In this document: positions 1 to 9,600 of the stretch, piece by piece
Numbering within the stretch: position 1 is the first letter of the stretch
Layout: each line of letters starts with the position of its first letter
Origin: AP-15 sp963747735
GTDB lineage: Bacteria; Pseudomonadota; Alphaproteobacteria; ATCC43930; CGMCC-115725
DNA length: 64,000 nt
Direction of reading: 5' to 3'
Assembly (NCBI GenBank): GCA_963747735.1
Contig: CAVVGE010000004.1
Location: 62,001 to 126,000 of the forward strand
Made by a program: the position numbers and the translations under genes
The notes under the pieces: model-generated
Told to the model about the DNA's origin: nothing
Database searches by the model: none
Seen by the model: only the letters and a program-made list of their open reading frames with translations

Positions 1-80
1 TCGAGCACCACCTCGCCACCGTGGTTCGGGCGCGCGCGGCAACGCAGGCCTGCCGGTCCGTTGCATCGAGTGGCCGACGG

Positions 81-109
81 GTGGATCCCGGCCTTCGCCG
101 GGAAAGCGG
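81..109 (+). repeat. Dispersed palindromic repeat (REP-like), copy 1
   Basis: The segment begins GTGGATCCCGGCCTTCGCCG and can fold on the central CCCGGC/GCCGGG arms. Recognisable relatives occur at 53477-53505 (opposite orientation) and, weaker, at 53574-53600. I see no supported gene in the rest of 1-167. Confidence 0.55.
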
Positions 110-167
110 AGGTCGTTGCGGCGGCGCTTCATCGGATCGACCGACCTGCTTTCTACCGCCGAGGATC

Positions 168-1124
168 CTAGATCACCCGGATCGGCTTGCCGTCGAGAAA
201 GGCGGTGATGTTCTCGACGATCTGCGGATAGGAGCTGCGGTAGTTCTCCTCGGTCACATAGCCGATATGCGGGGTCAGGATCACGTTGGGTGCGGTGCGC
301 AGCGGGTGGTCGAGCGGCAGCGGCTCCTTGTCGTAAACGTCGAGCCCGGCATAGGCGAGGCGGCCTCCTTTCAAGGCCGCGATGACCGCCTCGCTGTCGC
401 AGATCGGCCCGCGCGAGGTGTTGACGAGGATCGCCGAGGGTTTCATCAGCCCGATCTCGCGCGCGCCGACGAGGCCGCGCGAGCGCGGGCTCAGCACCAG
501 ATGCACCGAGAGAATGTCCGAGCGGCGGAAGAGGTCGTCCTTCTCGACCCGTTCGACCCCCTGCTCGGCAGCCCGCTCGCCGGTCAGGTTCTGGCTCCAC
601 GCGATCGCCTTCATGCCAAAGGCGAGGCCGACGCGGGCGACAGCGCTGCCGAGCCGCCCGAGGCCCAGGAGGCCCAGGGTCTTGCCGGCGACGCGGTGGC
701 CGATCCGGGTCTGCCAGCCGCCCTGCCGCATAAAGGCGTGGTCCTCGGCGATCCGCCGCACCGCACCGAGGATCAGCCCCCACGCCAATTCGGCGGTGTC
801 CTCGTTGCCGCCGCCGGGTCCGCCGGTGCCGCAGACGGTTACCCCGCGATCCTTCAGCGCCGCCATGTCGAACGACGCGTTGCGCATGCCCGTCGTGATC
901 AGCAATTTCAATTTCGGCAGCCGATCGACGACCGATTTTGGAAACGGCGTGCGCTCGCGCATCGCCGCCACCAATTCCGAATCGGCCAGCGCCCGCACCA
1001 CCGCGTCCTCGTCGGCAAAGGCATGGCGCTCGACCGCGATCTCGACCGCTCGGCTTTTTACCGGCGTCCAGTCCGCCATGTTGAGGGCAACGCCTTGGTA
1101 ATCATCGAGAATGCTGAGCCGCAT
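168..1124 (-). CDS. D-2-hydroxyacid dehydrogenase family protein
   Basis: This 318-residue protein belongs to the NAD-dependent D-2-hydroxyacid dehydrogenases, which interconvert 2-keto acids and D-2-hydroxy acids in the cytoplasm. The Rossmann-fold motif GLLGLGRLGSAVA is present. The catalytic residues can be seen: Arg in NTSRGP, Glu in YDKEPLP and the acid-base His in LTPHIGY near the C-terminus. The ATG at 1124 is chosen because AGGAGGAGG lies about six bases upstream, and the protein then opens MRLSILDDYQG, a usual family start. A longer open frame runs to 1235 but has no ribosome site. The gene lies 122 bp downstream of the isocitrate dehydrogenase on the same strand. The substrate cannot be told from sequence; phosphoglycerate, glyoxylate or hydroxyphenylpyruvate type enzymes share this fold. 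Confidence 0.9.
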   Translation of the reverse strand: MRLSILDDYQGVALNMADWTPVKSRAVEIAVERHAFADEDAVVRALADSELVAAMRERTPFPKSVVDRLPKLKLLITTGMRNASFDMAALKDRGVTVCGTGGPGGGNEDTAELAWGLILGAVRRIAEDHAFMRQGGWQTRIGHRVAGKTLGLLGLGRLGSAVARVGLAFGMKAIAWSQNLTGERAAEQGVERVEKDDLFRRSDILSVHLVLSPRSRGLVGAREIGLMKPSAILVNTSRGPICDSEAVIAALKGGRLAYAGLDVYDKEPLPLDHPLRTAPNVILTPHIGYVTEENYRSSYPQIVENITAFLDGKPIRVI

Positions 1125-1246
1125 CGTGCCTCCTCCTGGTTTTGGCCGTCTCCGGCTCAGTTCATTGCCTTCTGCAAGTTCGAGTCGAGTTTGTCGAGAA
1201 GCTGATCGTCGGTGGGCTGCCCTGGGCGGCCCCACCTGACGCCGCG

Positions 1247-3469
<2,223 letters not shown>

Positions 3470-3566
3470 GCTTGCACCTCCGTGCGCCGCTTTCGTTTCG
3501 GTTGAGTTGATCTATTGACGATTATGGCCTGTCTTGTCGCACTGACGTGAGGGGATCGCAGCACGC

Positions 3567-3705
3567 CATGCCGAGGTCGTAGTATTTCAGGGTCGGCTTC
3601 GAGATACGGCTAGATCAGCTTGTTTTTGATAAAGCTCCACATGATCCGCGCCATCTCGTCCCCGTCGAGCTCGACGACCGGGCGGGAGACCTTGATTTTT
3701 GCCAT
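3567..3705 (-). pseudogene. icd: 5' remnant of a dimeric-type isocitrate dehydrogenase gene
   Basis: An ATG at 3705, with GAGG about ten bases upstream, starts a frame reading MAKIKVSRPVVELDGDEMAR and then IMWSFIKNKLI before a TAG at 3612-3610. This is the conserved N-terminus of the homodimeric NADP isocitrate dehydrogenase (usual form MAKIKV.NPVVELDGDEM). After the stop the match continues as PYLEAD and then, after one extra base, LKYYDLGM, where the family has PYLDIDLKYYDLG. The match fades near 3567, and 98 bp further on the complete monomeric-type gene begins. About 46 of roughly 405 codons survive, with one nonsense codon and one 1-bp insertion. The product cannot be functional. Confidence 0.85.
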
Positions 3706-3905
3706 TGCTGAAATCCTCGGGAAGCGGCCGAAAGGGGGGCGCCGGCCGGGGCCGCCGCAGGCGCGCGAAGATAATCAGCGCGGCCTTGCGAGGCAAGCCG
3801 GGCGCCCGGCTTGTGTGTAGCTGACTGGTGATCTGTCCGGTTTTAGAACCGCTCGAAAGGGGGCGGGGGATGGTCCGGGCGGAAGTGTTGCAAGGGGTGC
3901 GACAG

Positions 3906-4306
3906 ATGCGTTTCGAGGGATTGCTCGAGCGGCATGAGCGGGGCGAGCTGAGGCAGGAAGGAAGCGGCGGAGATGCTGGGGGTCTCGGAGCGGACGTTCC
4001 GGCGCCACGGGTCAAGCCCGTGGGCCGGAGGCCCACGGCGCGACCGGCTGCGCGATGAGGAGCCCGAGGGCTTGCGTGATCGCCGGATCGGCAAGCCGTC
4101 GGGCGGCGGCCGCGGAGATCCTGCGCATGCTGGGGCTGTACGAGGAGCGAGGGCTTCACGGTGAAGCACTTTCACGAGCAGCTCAAAAAGCGGCACGACT
4201 GCACGAATACCCCGACGGGCGCCTGGCGATCTTCCACGGCCCCCATCGGCTGGTCGGTTACGACCCCGCGGGAAATCCACTTGATGATGCTAAACTGGCG
4301 GCGTGA
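3906..4306 (+). pseudogene. ISNCY-family transposase, internally deleted remnant
   Basis: Translated pieces in different frames give MRFEGLLERHERGEL, then MLGVSERTFRR, then RDRLRDEEPEGLRDRRIGKP, then GFTVKHFHEQLKKRHD, which together form the N-terminal helix-turn-helix region of ISNCY-type transposases. The next recognisable piece is LHEYPDGRLAIFHGPHRL, which is the extreme C-terminus of the same family, ending in TGA at 4306. The central catalytic region of about 250 codons is therefore missing. Several frame changes and a 32-bp palindromic insertion at 4006-4037 break the rest. The IS outer ends are not clearly defined; sequence from about 3820 to 4385 probably belongs to it. The region 3706-3905 contains no gene I can support. 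Confidence 0.8.
4006..4037 (+). repeat. 32-bp double-hairpin insertion element, copy 1
   Basis: The element reads CACGGGTCAAGCCCGTGGGC followed by CGGAGGCCCACG. It forms two adjoining hairpins, CACGGG/CCCGTG and CGTGGGCC/GGCCCACG. It interrupts the ISNCY transposase between codons for ...TFRR and RDRL..., since removing it restores the expected order. GGCGC lies on both sides, as a possible target duplication or as part of the element. A second 32-bp copy is at 26093-26124 within an unrelated transposase. Confidence 0.75.
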
Positions 4307-4486
4307 CAAATCCACAGGCGCAACCACCACAGAAGCGGTCAATTGATGCGCTACAGACACCGGTCAACTTGACGCGTCAGCAACAGCAATCGGCCCGGGC
4401 GAAATCGCGGCTGTCATCAAATAGAAACAATTGTGCAATGCGACGGCGGGCGGCACGATAGCTTCGGTTCGACGGGAGCGGGTGCG

Positions 4487-5725
4487 GTGACGGATCTAGC
4501 GGCGGGACGGGCGAGCGGCGGGACGGCGGCGATCGAGCGGCGCACGCTGGCGGTCGCCTGCGGGGCGCACGCGCTGCACGACGGGTTCACCGACCTGCTT
4601 TATGTGCTGCTGCCGCTGTGGCAGGTCGAGTTCGGGCTCGGCTATGCCGCGGTCGGCATTCTGCGCGCGCTCTATGCCGGGTCGATGGCTGGGTTCCAGG
4701 TGCCGGCGGGAGCGCTCGCCGCGCGGGTCGGCGGACCGACCTTGCTGGCGCTCGGCACCGCGCTTGCCGGTGCCGGCTATCTCCTCGCCGGCATGAGCGG
4801 TGGCGTGGCGATGCTGATGGTGGCGCTCGTTGTCGGCGGGCTCGGCTCGAGCGTGCAGCACCCGATCGCGGCCGACCTCGTAGCCCGTGCTTTTTCCGGG
4901 CGGCGCTCTCGGACCGCCCTCGCCCGCTACAATTTTTCCGGCGACATCGGCAAGATGGCGGTGCCGGCGGCGACCGCCTGGCTCGTCGTGCTGATGCCCT
5001 GGCGCTCGGCGGCGCTGCTGCTGGGCGCGGCCGGGCTCGCCGCCGCCGCCGCGGTGCTGGTGCTGCGCCGCGGCCTCCCCGCGGAAACCGCCGCGCCGGC
5101 ACATGTCGCCGCGACGCCCGCCGCAGCTGCTCCGACCGCCGGTCGCGGCTTTCCATTGCTGCTCGGCATCGGCGTCATCGACAGCGCGACGCGGATGGGG
5201 TTTTTGACCTTTCTGCCGTTTCTGCTGCGCAGCAAAGGGGCGGATGTGCCGATGATCGGCGTCGCGCTGACCCTGATCTTTGCCGGTGGTGCCACGGGAA
5301 AGCTCGTTTGCGGCTGGCTCGGCGCCCGGATCGGCGTGATGCCGGCAGTATGGCTGACCGAGGGGATGACCGCGGCCGGCATCCTGCTGCTGCTGCCGCT
5401 GCCGCTGACCGCGGCGCTGGCCGTCTTGCCGCTGATCGGGGTCGCGCTCAACGGCACCTCCTCGGTGCTCTACGGCACCGTCCCCGAGCTCGTCGCACCC
5501 GAGCGCCGCGCCCGAGCTTTCGGTATCTTCTACACCGGGACGATCGGGGCTGGCGCATTGGCCCCGGCGGTCTACGGGCTGGCGAGCGACGCGGTCGGCG
5601 TGCCGCGCATGATGATGCTGGTCGCGGCCGTCGTGCTTCTGACCTTGCCGCTTTCCTGGGCCTTGCGCCCGGTCTTGCAACACCTCTCGACGGCGACCGG
5701 TCCGGCGGCGACCGATCCGGCATAG
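4487..5725 (+). CDS. MFS transporter, fosmidomycin-resistance (Fsr)-like
   Basis: This is a twelve-helix major facilitator protein of about 412 residues, with long Leu/Ala/Gly-rich hydrophobic segments throughout. The opening CGAHALHDGFTDLLYVLLPL and GFQVPAGALAARVG match the Fsr-like exporter subgroup, where the conserved HALHDGF sits in the first helix. The likely role is efflux of a small drug-like or sugar-like compound across the inner membrane; the substrate is not known. GTG at 4487 is preferred because GGGAGCGG lies just upstream; an ATG at 4433 in the same frame has no ribosome site. The gene stands alone after the IS remnant, so its promoter may lie in the 4310-4480 interval. Confidence 0.85.
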   Translation: MTDLAAGRASGGTAAIERRTLAVACGAHALHDGFTDLLYVLLPLWQVEFGLGYAAVGILRALYAGSMAGFQVPAGALAARVGGPTLLALGTALAGAGYLLAGMSGGVAMLMVALVVGGLGSSVQHPIAADLVARAFSGRRSRTALARYNFSGDIGKMAVPAATAWLVVLMPWRSAALLLGAAGLAAAAAVLVLRRGLPAETAAPAHVAATPAAAAPTAGRGFPLLLGIGVIDSATRMGFLTFLPFLLRSKGADVPMIGVALTLIFAGGATGKLVCGWLGARIGVMPAVWLTEGMTAAGILLLLPLPLTAALAVLPLIGVALNGTSSVLYGTVPELVAPERRARAFGIFYTGTIGAGALAPAVYGLASDAVGVPRMMMLVAAVVLLTLPLSWALRPVLQHLSTATGPAATDPA

Positions 5726-5811
5726 TCTCGGCCGCGCCATCGCCGGTGACGGCGCGGGCAGACCGCGCTATGCTGATGCCGTTGCGTCGCGTGCCATGCT
5801 CGGGTGAGATC

Positions 5812-6078
5812 ATGATCGGGCCTCCGGGATTGCCGAAATTCGGGCGCCGAGTGTTTTCTTTTGCCGCGTCGAAACCGGCCCGATCGCGATCTCAGCACAG
5901 CGCCTGGAAATGGTTGACCGGCTTGTACATCGCCGGAATCCTCGCGCATTTCAGCCATCACATGGTCGCGGTGCCGCCGACGCCGGGCGACCCGGCGCTG
6001 TTCGAGGCGCTGACCAGCGCGCCCGTCAGCCTCGCTTGGCCGGCCGATTTGATCGGGACCCTGATCGCCCGCACCTGA
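5812..6078 (+). CDS. Hypothetical small membrane protein
   Basis: An 88-residue open frame starts at ATG 5812, with GGGTGAGATC just before it, and ends ten bases before the convergent gene. It has one likely membrane helix around WLTGLYIAGILAHF, followed by a His-containing stretch HFSHHMVAVPPTPGDP. I do not recognise the family. The frame avoids stops further upstream because it shadows the transporter gene, so only this last part could be independent. It may not be a real gene. Confidence 0.35.
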   Translation: MIGPPGLPKFGRRVFSFAASKPARSRSQHSAWKWLTGLYIAGILAHFSHHMVAVPPTPGDPALFEALTSAPVSLAWPADLIGTLIART

Positions 6079-6087
6079 CGGCGCCGC

Positions 6088-6522
6088 TCACGGCTTGAGC
6101 CGGCGGTTCCTTGCCCGCAGCATGCGGTACCAGAACGCCATCACCGCGAGCACAGCGAGACCGCCGACCAGGAGATAGGGCGCCAAGCCGGAAGCGCTGG
6201 CTTGCTGCTTGCCGCCGACGCGGATCATGATTCGGGCGATCTGATCGCGGGTGCGCGCCTCGGCGCTCCACATGCCGTCGCGGTCTGCTTCGAACACAAA
6301 CTTGCCGTCGGCCCCGGTGCGACCCGTCTGCACCGGATCGCGCCGGTCGCCGGGGGCGAAGATTCGCACCTCGGCATTGGCCATCGGCTTGCCGTCGGGC
6401 GTCGCGAACTGCGCGGTCACCTCGTGCGTGGCAAAGAGATCGAGAGCGGCGGCGGGTGCCGCGGCGAGCAGCACCGCCATTGCCGCCGCCAACAGCATCT
6501 CCAGGAAGACAAGCATTCGCAT
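6088..6522 (-). CDS. Exported protein with carboxypeptidase-regulatory-like domain and C-terminal anchor
   Basis: This 144-residue protein has a signal peptide (MRMLVFLEMLLAAAMAVLLA ending near AAPAAALD). A beta-sandwich-like domain of the carboxypeptidase regulatory or DUF4198 type follows, seen as VTAQFATPDGKPMANAEVRI and TGADGKFVFEADRDGMWSAE. A C-terminal membrane helix YLLVGGLAVLAVMAFWY and a basic tail complete it. The arrangement resembles the small periplasmic partner proteins of metal ECF transporters (NikK-like), but no histidine-rich metal site is present and no transporter is adjacent. It is expected to be anchored in the inner membrane facing the periplasm. ATG 6522 is used; a second ATG two codons later is possible. 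Function is unknown. Confidence 0.7.
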   Translation of the reverse strand: MRMLVFLEMLLAAAMAVLLAAAPAAALDLFATHEVTAQFATPDGKPMANAEVRIFAPGDRRDPVQTGRTGADGKFVFEADRDGMWSAEARTRDQIARIMIRVGGKQQASASGLAPYLLVGGLAVLAVMAFWYRMLRARNRRLKP

Positions 6523-6610
6523 GCGATGTAGATGGCGCGCCGGGTCCCGCGCGCCAGCCCGCTTGCCGGGTGCCGGTTGCCGTGACACAAAGCCTCGCGG
6601 GGGAGGGCGA

Positions 6611-7288
6611 ATGCCGGATTTCGCGATCGAGCGGCGCTGCCGCGGCATGGTCTGCGGCATCGACGAGGTGGGGCGCGGCCCGCTGGCCGGCCCGGTCGTC
6701 GCCGCCGCGGTGGTGCTCGACCCGCGCCGTTTCCCGAAAATGCTGCGCGCCCGGCTTGACGATTCGAAGGCGCTGACCGCCGAAGAGCGCGAATTCTGCT
6801 GCCGGGCGCTGTGGCGTTGCGTCGAGCGGGGCGCGGCCCACATCGCCGTTTCCGCGGCGAGCGTGCGCGAAATCGACAGCATCAACATTCTGCGCGCCGC
6901 CCTCCTGGCAATGGCGCGTGCCGTCGCCGGGCTCGGGGTCCGGCCCGATATCGCTCTGGTCGATGGCACCATCGCTCCGCCGGTCGACTGCGCCGTCCGC
7001 ACCGTGATCGGCGGCGATGCGTTGAGCTTTTCGATCGCCGCGGCCTCGGTCGTCGCCAAGGTGACACGCGACCGGATCATGCGCGATCTGGCGCCGCGCT
7101 ATCCCGGCTATGGCTGGGCGACCAATGTCGGCTATGCCACGCCGGAGCATGGCGCCGCGCTGCGCCGGCTCGGACCGACCCGGCATCACCGCCGCTCTTT
7201 TGCACCGGTGCGCATCGCTCTCGAAAGCGAATTGCCGCTGTTCGCGCCGGCTGCGCCGGAGGCGGCGGCGAGCGCCGATACGGCGTGA
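6611..7288 (+). CDS. rnhB: Ribonuclease HII
   Basis: RNase HII cuts the RNA strand of RNA-DNA hybrids and begins removal of single ribonucleotides from DNA. The 225-residue protein has the signature GIDEVGRGPLAGPVVAAAVV at about residues 17-36, including the catalytic Asp-Glu pair, then LDDSKALT and LVDGT with a further acidic residue. The conserved ASVVAKVTRDR and HRRSFAPV segments also match. ATG 6611 follows GGGGGAGGGCGA, a strong ribosome site. The last 100 bp overlap the 3' end of mutY, which is transcribed toward it. Length is normal for the family. Confidence 0.96.
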   Translation: MPDFAIERRCRGMVCGIDEVGRGPLAGPVVAAAVVLDPRRFPKMLRARLDDSKALTAEEREFCCRALWRCVERGAAHIAVSAASVREIDSINILRAALLAMARAVAGLGVRPDIALVDGTIAPPVDCAVRTVIGGDALSFSIAAASVVAKVTRDRIMRDLAPRYPGYGWATNVGYATPEHGAALRRLGPTRHHRRSFAPVRIALESELPLFAPAAPEAAASADTA

Positions 7289-8337
7289 CGCACGACTTTT
7301 TTCATCAGCGTCGGCAGCGCGTGCTCGCCGAGCCGGTCGATCGCGCTCCAGATCCCCTCGGCGGTGCCGGCTTCCCCGGCGGCAACCGCCAGCTCCAGGC
7401 GGAAATGCGTAAAGCCGTGCTGCACGCTCTCGGGCAGCAATGTCCACGCCGCCGCCGCGGGCGCCGACGCGAGCGCCTCGGCCAAGGTCCAGGGCTCGGA
7501 CCGCCATGGGGTGGACGGGACCTCGATCATGCCGCCGAGGAGGCCGTGCTCCGGGCGGCGGCGCAGCAGCACCGCACCATCCGGCCGAATGAGCCAAAAG
7601 GCGACGCCGTAGCGCCGTGGCCTCTCCGGCTTCTCGTCACGCGCCGGCAGAGTGTCGGCAATCCCGGCGGCACGGGCGGCGCATGCGCCGCGCCACGGGC
7701 ACAGCACGCAGCGCGGCCGCTGTGGCGTGCACAGCATCGCTCCCAAATCCATCATCGCCTGGGCGAAATCGCCGGGCCGCTCGGCCGGCACCAAGCCCGC
7801 AGCGAGCATTCGCAGCTGCGGCTTCAACGCGGAGAGCGGCTTGTCCAAGGCATAGATCCGGGCGACGACGCGTTCGACATTGCCGTCGACTGCGGCCTCG
7901 GGCCGGTCGAAAGCGATCGCCGCAATCGCCGCGGCGGTATAGTCGCCGATGCCGGGGAGAGCCCGCAGCGCCGCCCGCGTCCCCGGGAAAGCGCCGCCGT
8001 GCCGCTCGGCGACGGCGCGGGCGCAGGCATGGAGGTTGCGGGCGCGGGCGTAATAGCCGAGCCCCTGCCACAATTGCAAAACCTCGTCGAGCGATGCCGC
8101 GGCGAGTGCCGAGACATCGGGCCAACGCGCCACGAATTGGTCAAAATAGGGGCGAACCGTCGCCACCGTGGTCTGTTGCAGCATGATTTCGCTGAGCCAG
8201 ACGCGGTAGGGGTCGGCGCGGGCGCCCGGCGGCACGCGCCATGGCAGGTCGCGGCGGTGGCGATCGTACCAGGCGAGGAGCGCGTCGGGGCTCGGCTCGG
8301 ACAGGGAAGAATCGATTCGGGACAAACGCAGGGCCAT
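7186..8337 (-). CDS. mutY: A/G-specific adenine DNA glycosylase MutY
   Basis: MutY removes adenine mispaired with 8-oxoguanine. The 383-residue protein has the catalytic Glu in SEIMLQQTTV, the helix-hairpin-helix LPGIGDYTAAAIAAIAFD with the catalytic Asp region, and the iron-sulfur ligands in the pattern C-x6-C-x2-C-x5-C (CTPQRPRCVLCPWRGAC). The C-terminal NUDIX-like 8-oxoG recognition domain follows, with HGFTHFRLEL. ATG 8337 lies inside CCATGG, a palindrome that also holds the proposed start of the divergent dciA gene. The 3' end runs 103 bp into the convergent rnhB, so the extreme C-terminal tail (about 34 residues) is coded opposite the end of rnhB. Confidence 0.96.
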   Translation of the reverse strand: MALRLSRIDSSLSEPSPDALLAWYDRHRRDLPWRVPPGARADPYRVWLSEIMLQQTTVATVRPYFDQFVARWPDVSALAAASLDEVLQLWQGLGYYARARNLHACARAVAERHGGAFPGTRAALRALPGIGDYTAAAIAAIAFDRPEAAVDGNVERVVARIYALDKPLSALKPQLRMLAAGLVPAERPGDFAQAMMDLGAMLCTPQRPRCVLCPWRGACAARAAGIADTLPARDEKPERPRRYGVAFWLIRPDGAVLLRRRPEHGLLGGMIEVPSTPWRSEPWTLAEALASAPAAAAWTLLPESVQHGFTHFRLELAVAAGEAGTAEGIWSAIDRLGEHALPTLMKKVVRHAVSALAAASGAAGANSGNSLSRAMRTGAKERR

Positions 8338-8881
8338 GGCGGCAAAAGAGCGACTGTCGAGCCTAGCGCAGCCCGGCGCCGATGACATCTGCCAAAGGGT
8401 CCGGGGGCTCCACGCCGTCGGTGTCGCGGTCGCGAAGCTTGCCGCGCCCATCCTTAAAAAGCGCGGCGGCGGCGTCCTGGTTCGACTCAAATTCGAATGG
8501 GCAACCATTGTCGGCGCAGAATGGGCGGCCTCGACCTGGCCGGCGGCGCTCGCCCGCGGCGGCGTCCTCAAGCTCCACTGCGCACCCGCCGTCGCCCTCG
8601 AGCTGCAGCACCGCGCCCCGCTGTTGATCGCGCGGCTCAACCGGTTTTTTGGTCGTGAGGCGGTAACCCGTCTTTCGATCGTGCAAGCGCTGCCGCCACC
8701 CGCCGCCAGCGCCCGCGGCCCCTTGGCGGCTCCGGTCTCTGCGGCCCCGGTCTCTGCGGCCGAGGCGGCGTCCCTCGACCGGCAGGTCGCCGGCATCGGG
8801 GACCCGGAGCTGCGCGCCGCGCTTTCTCGGCTCGGCCGCGCCGTCATCACCGCCAAGGCCGCCATCACCGCCAAGGGTTGA
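8336..8881 (+). CDS. dciA: DUF721 / DciA-like replication protein
   Basis: The 181-residue product carries the DUF721 domain (about residues 22-95), seen in LKFEWATIVGAEWAASTWPA and ALELQHRAPLLIARLNRFFG. DciA proteins of this family load the replicative helicase in bacteria that lack DnaC or DnaI. A low-complexity Ala/Pro linker follows and then a short helical tail. The start shares the CCATGG palindrome with mutY; the domain itself begins about 20 codons later, so a start near 8396 is possible, although no clear ATG or ribosome site is there. The mutY-dciA-dsbA-smc order is a recurrent alphaproteobacterial neighbourhood, which supports the call. Confidence 0.8.
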   Translation: MAAKERLSSLAQPGADDICQRVRGLHAVGVAVAKLAAPILKKRGGGVLVRLKFEWATIVGAEWAASTWPAALARGGVLKLHCAPAVALELQHRAPLLIARLNRFFGREAVTRLSIVQALPPPAASARGPLAAPVSAAPVSAAEAASLDRQVAGIGDPELRAALSRLGRAVITAKAAITAKG

Positions 8882-8939
8882 GCGTTGCGCTTGCGCGCTG
8901 GATTCGTTAGCGTCAACATCTTGTAGCAAGGAATGCTCG

Positions 8940-9581
8940 ATGCCGAAGATTTGGTTCGTCCTCTGTTGTATTCTGGCTTCCGCCACGGTGCCGCTGCGTT
9001 GGGCCGGGGCGGCGCCGCCGGGGGAGATGCCGGGCGCGGCGAACCAGCTTCTCAACGTCACCAAAGACGACCGGGTGCTCGGCAAGCCGAATGCCCCGAT
9101 TACGATCGTCGAATACGCCTCGATGTCGTGCCCGCATTGCGCCCATTTCACCGACGAGGTGCTCCCCGGGCTGAAAAAGAAATGGATCGACACCGGCAAG
9201 ATGAAGCTGGTGCTGCGCGACTTCCCGCTCGACGAGGTGGCGCTCAAGGCTTCAATGATCGCCCGCTGCGCGCCGCCCGACCGGTTCTATGCTTTTGTCG
9301 ACACCATGTTTGCGACCCAGGAGAAATGGGTCACCGAGAGCGATCCCCAGGCGGCGCTCGCACGCCTCGCCAAGCTCGGCGGCATGAGCCAGGACGAGAT
9401 CGACGCATGCCTCAAAAACAGCGCGCTCGAAAACAAGATTGTCGAAGGCCGGCTCGTCGCTTCGAAAGACCTCGACGTCAACGCCACCCCGACCTTCTTC
9501 ATCAACGGCACCAAATTCACCGGCGCGCCGACCGAGGAGGCGTTCGACAAAGCGCTGACGGGCCTCGCACCAAAATCGTAA
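8940..9581 (+). CDS. DsbA-family periplasmic thiol-disulfide protein
   Basis: This is a 213-residue thioredoxin-fold protein with an N-terminal signal peptide (IWFVLCCILASATVPLRWAG, with AGAAPP after it). The redox site CPHC lies in YASMSCPHCAHF and the conserved cis-proline loop is TPTFFING. The alpha-helical insert expected of DsbA-like (Thioredoxin_4) proteins lies between them. It should oxidise or isomerise cysteines of exported proteins in the periplasm. It is 19 bp upstream of smc and may be cotranscribed with it. A weak AAGGAATGCTCG precedes the ATG. DsbB-like partners are not in this window. Confidence 0.9.
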   Translation: MPKIWFVLCCILASATVPLRWAGAAPPGEMPGAANQLLNVTKDDRVLGKPNAPITIVEYASMSCPHCAHFTDEVLPGLKKKWIDTGKMKLVLRDFPLDEVALKASMIARCAPPDRFYAFVDTMFATQEKWVTESDPQAALARLAKLGGMSQDEIDACLKNSALENKIVEGRLVASKDLDVNATPTFFINGTKFTGAPTEEAFDKALTGLAPKS

Positions 9582-9600
9582 CCCTCTGCTCGGGCCCGGA

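Noticed and set aside
21..1205. Long open frame on the plus strand opposite the hydroxyacid dehydrogenase
   Set aside because: It is a shadow in GC-rich DNA: its translation shows no recognisable domain, while the opposite strand codes for a complete enzyme with a ribosome site.
4496..5740. Long minus-strand frame opposite the MFS transporter
   Set aside because: The product would be an Arg/Gln-rich sequence without known domains, and the plus strand has a clear transporter.
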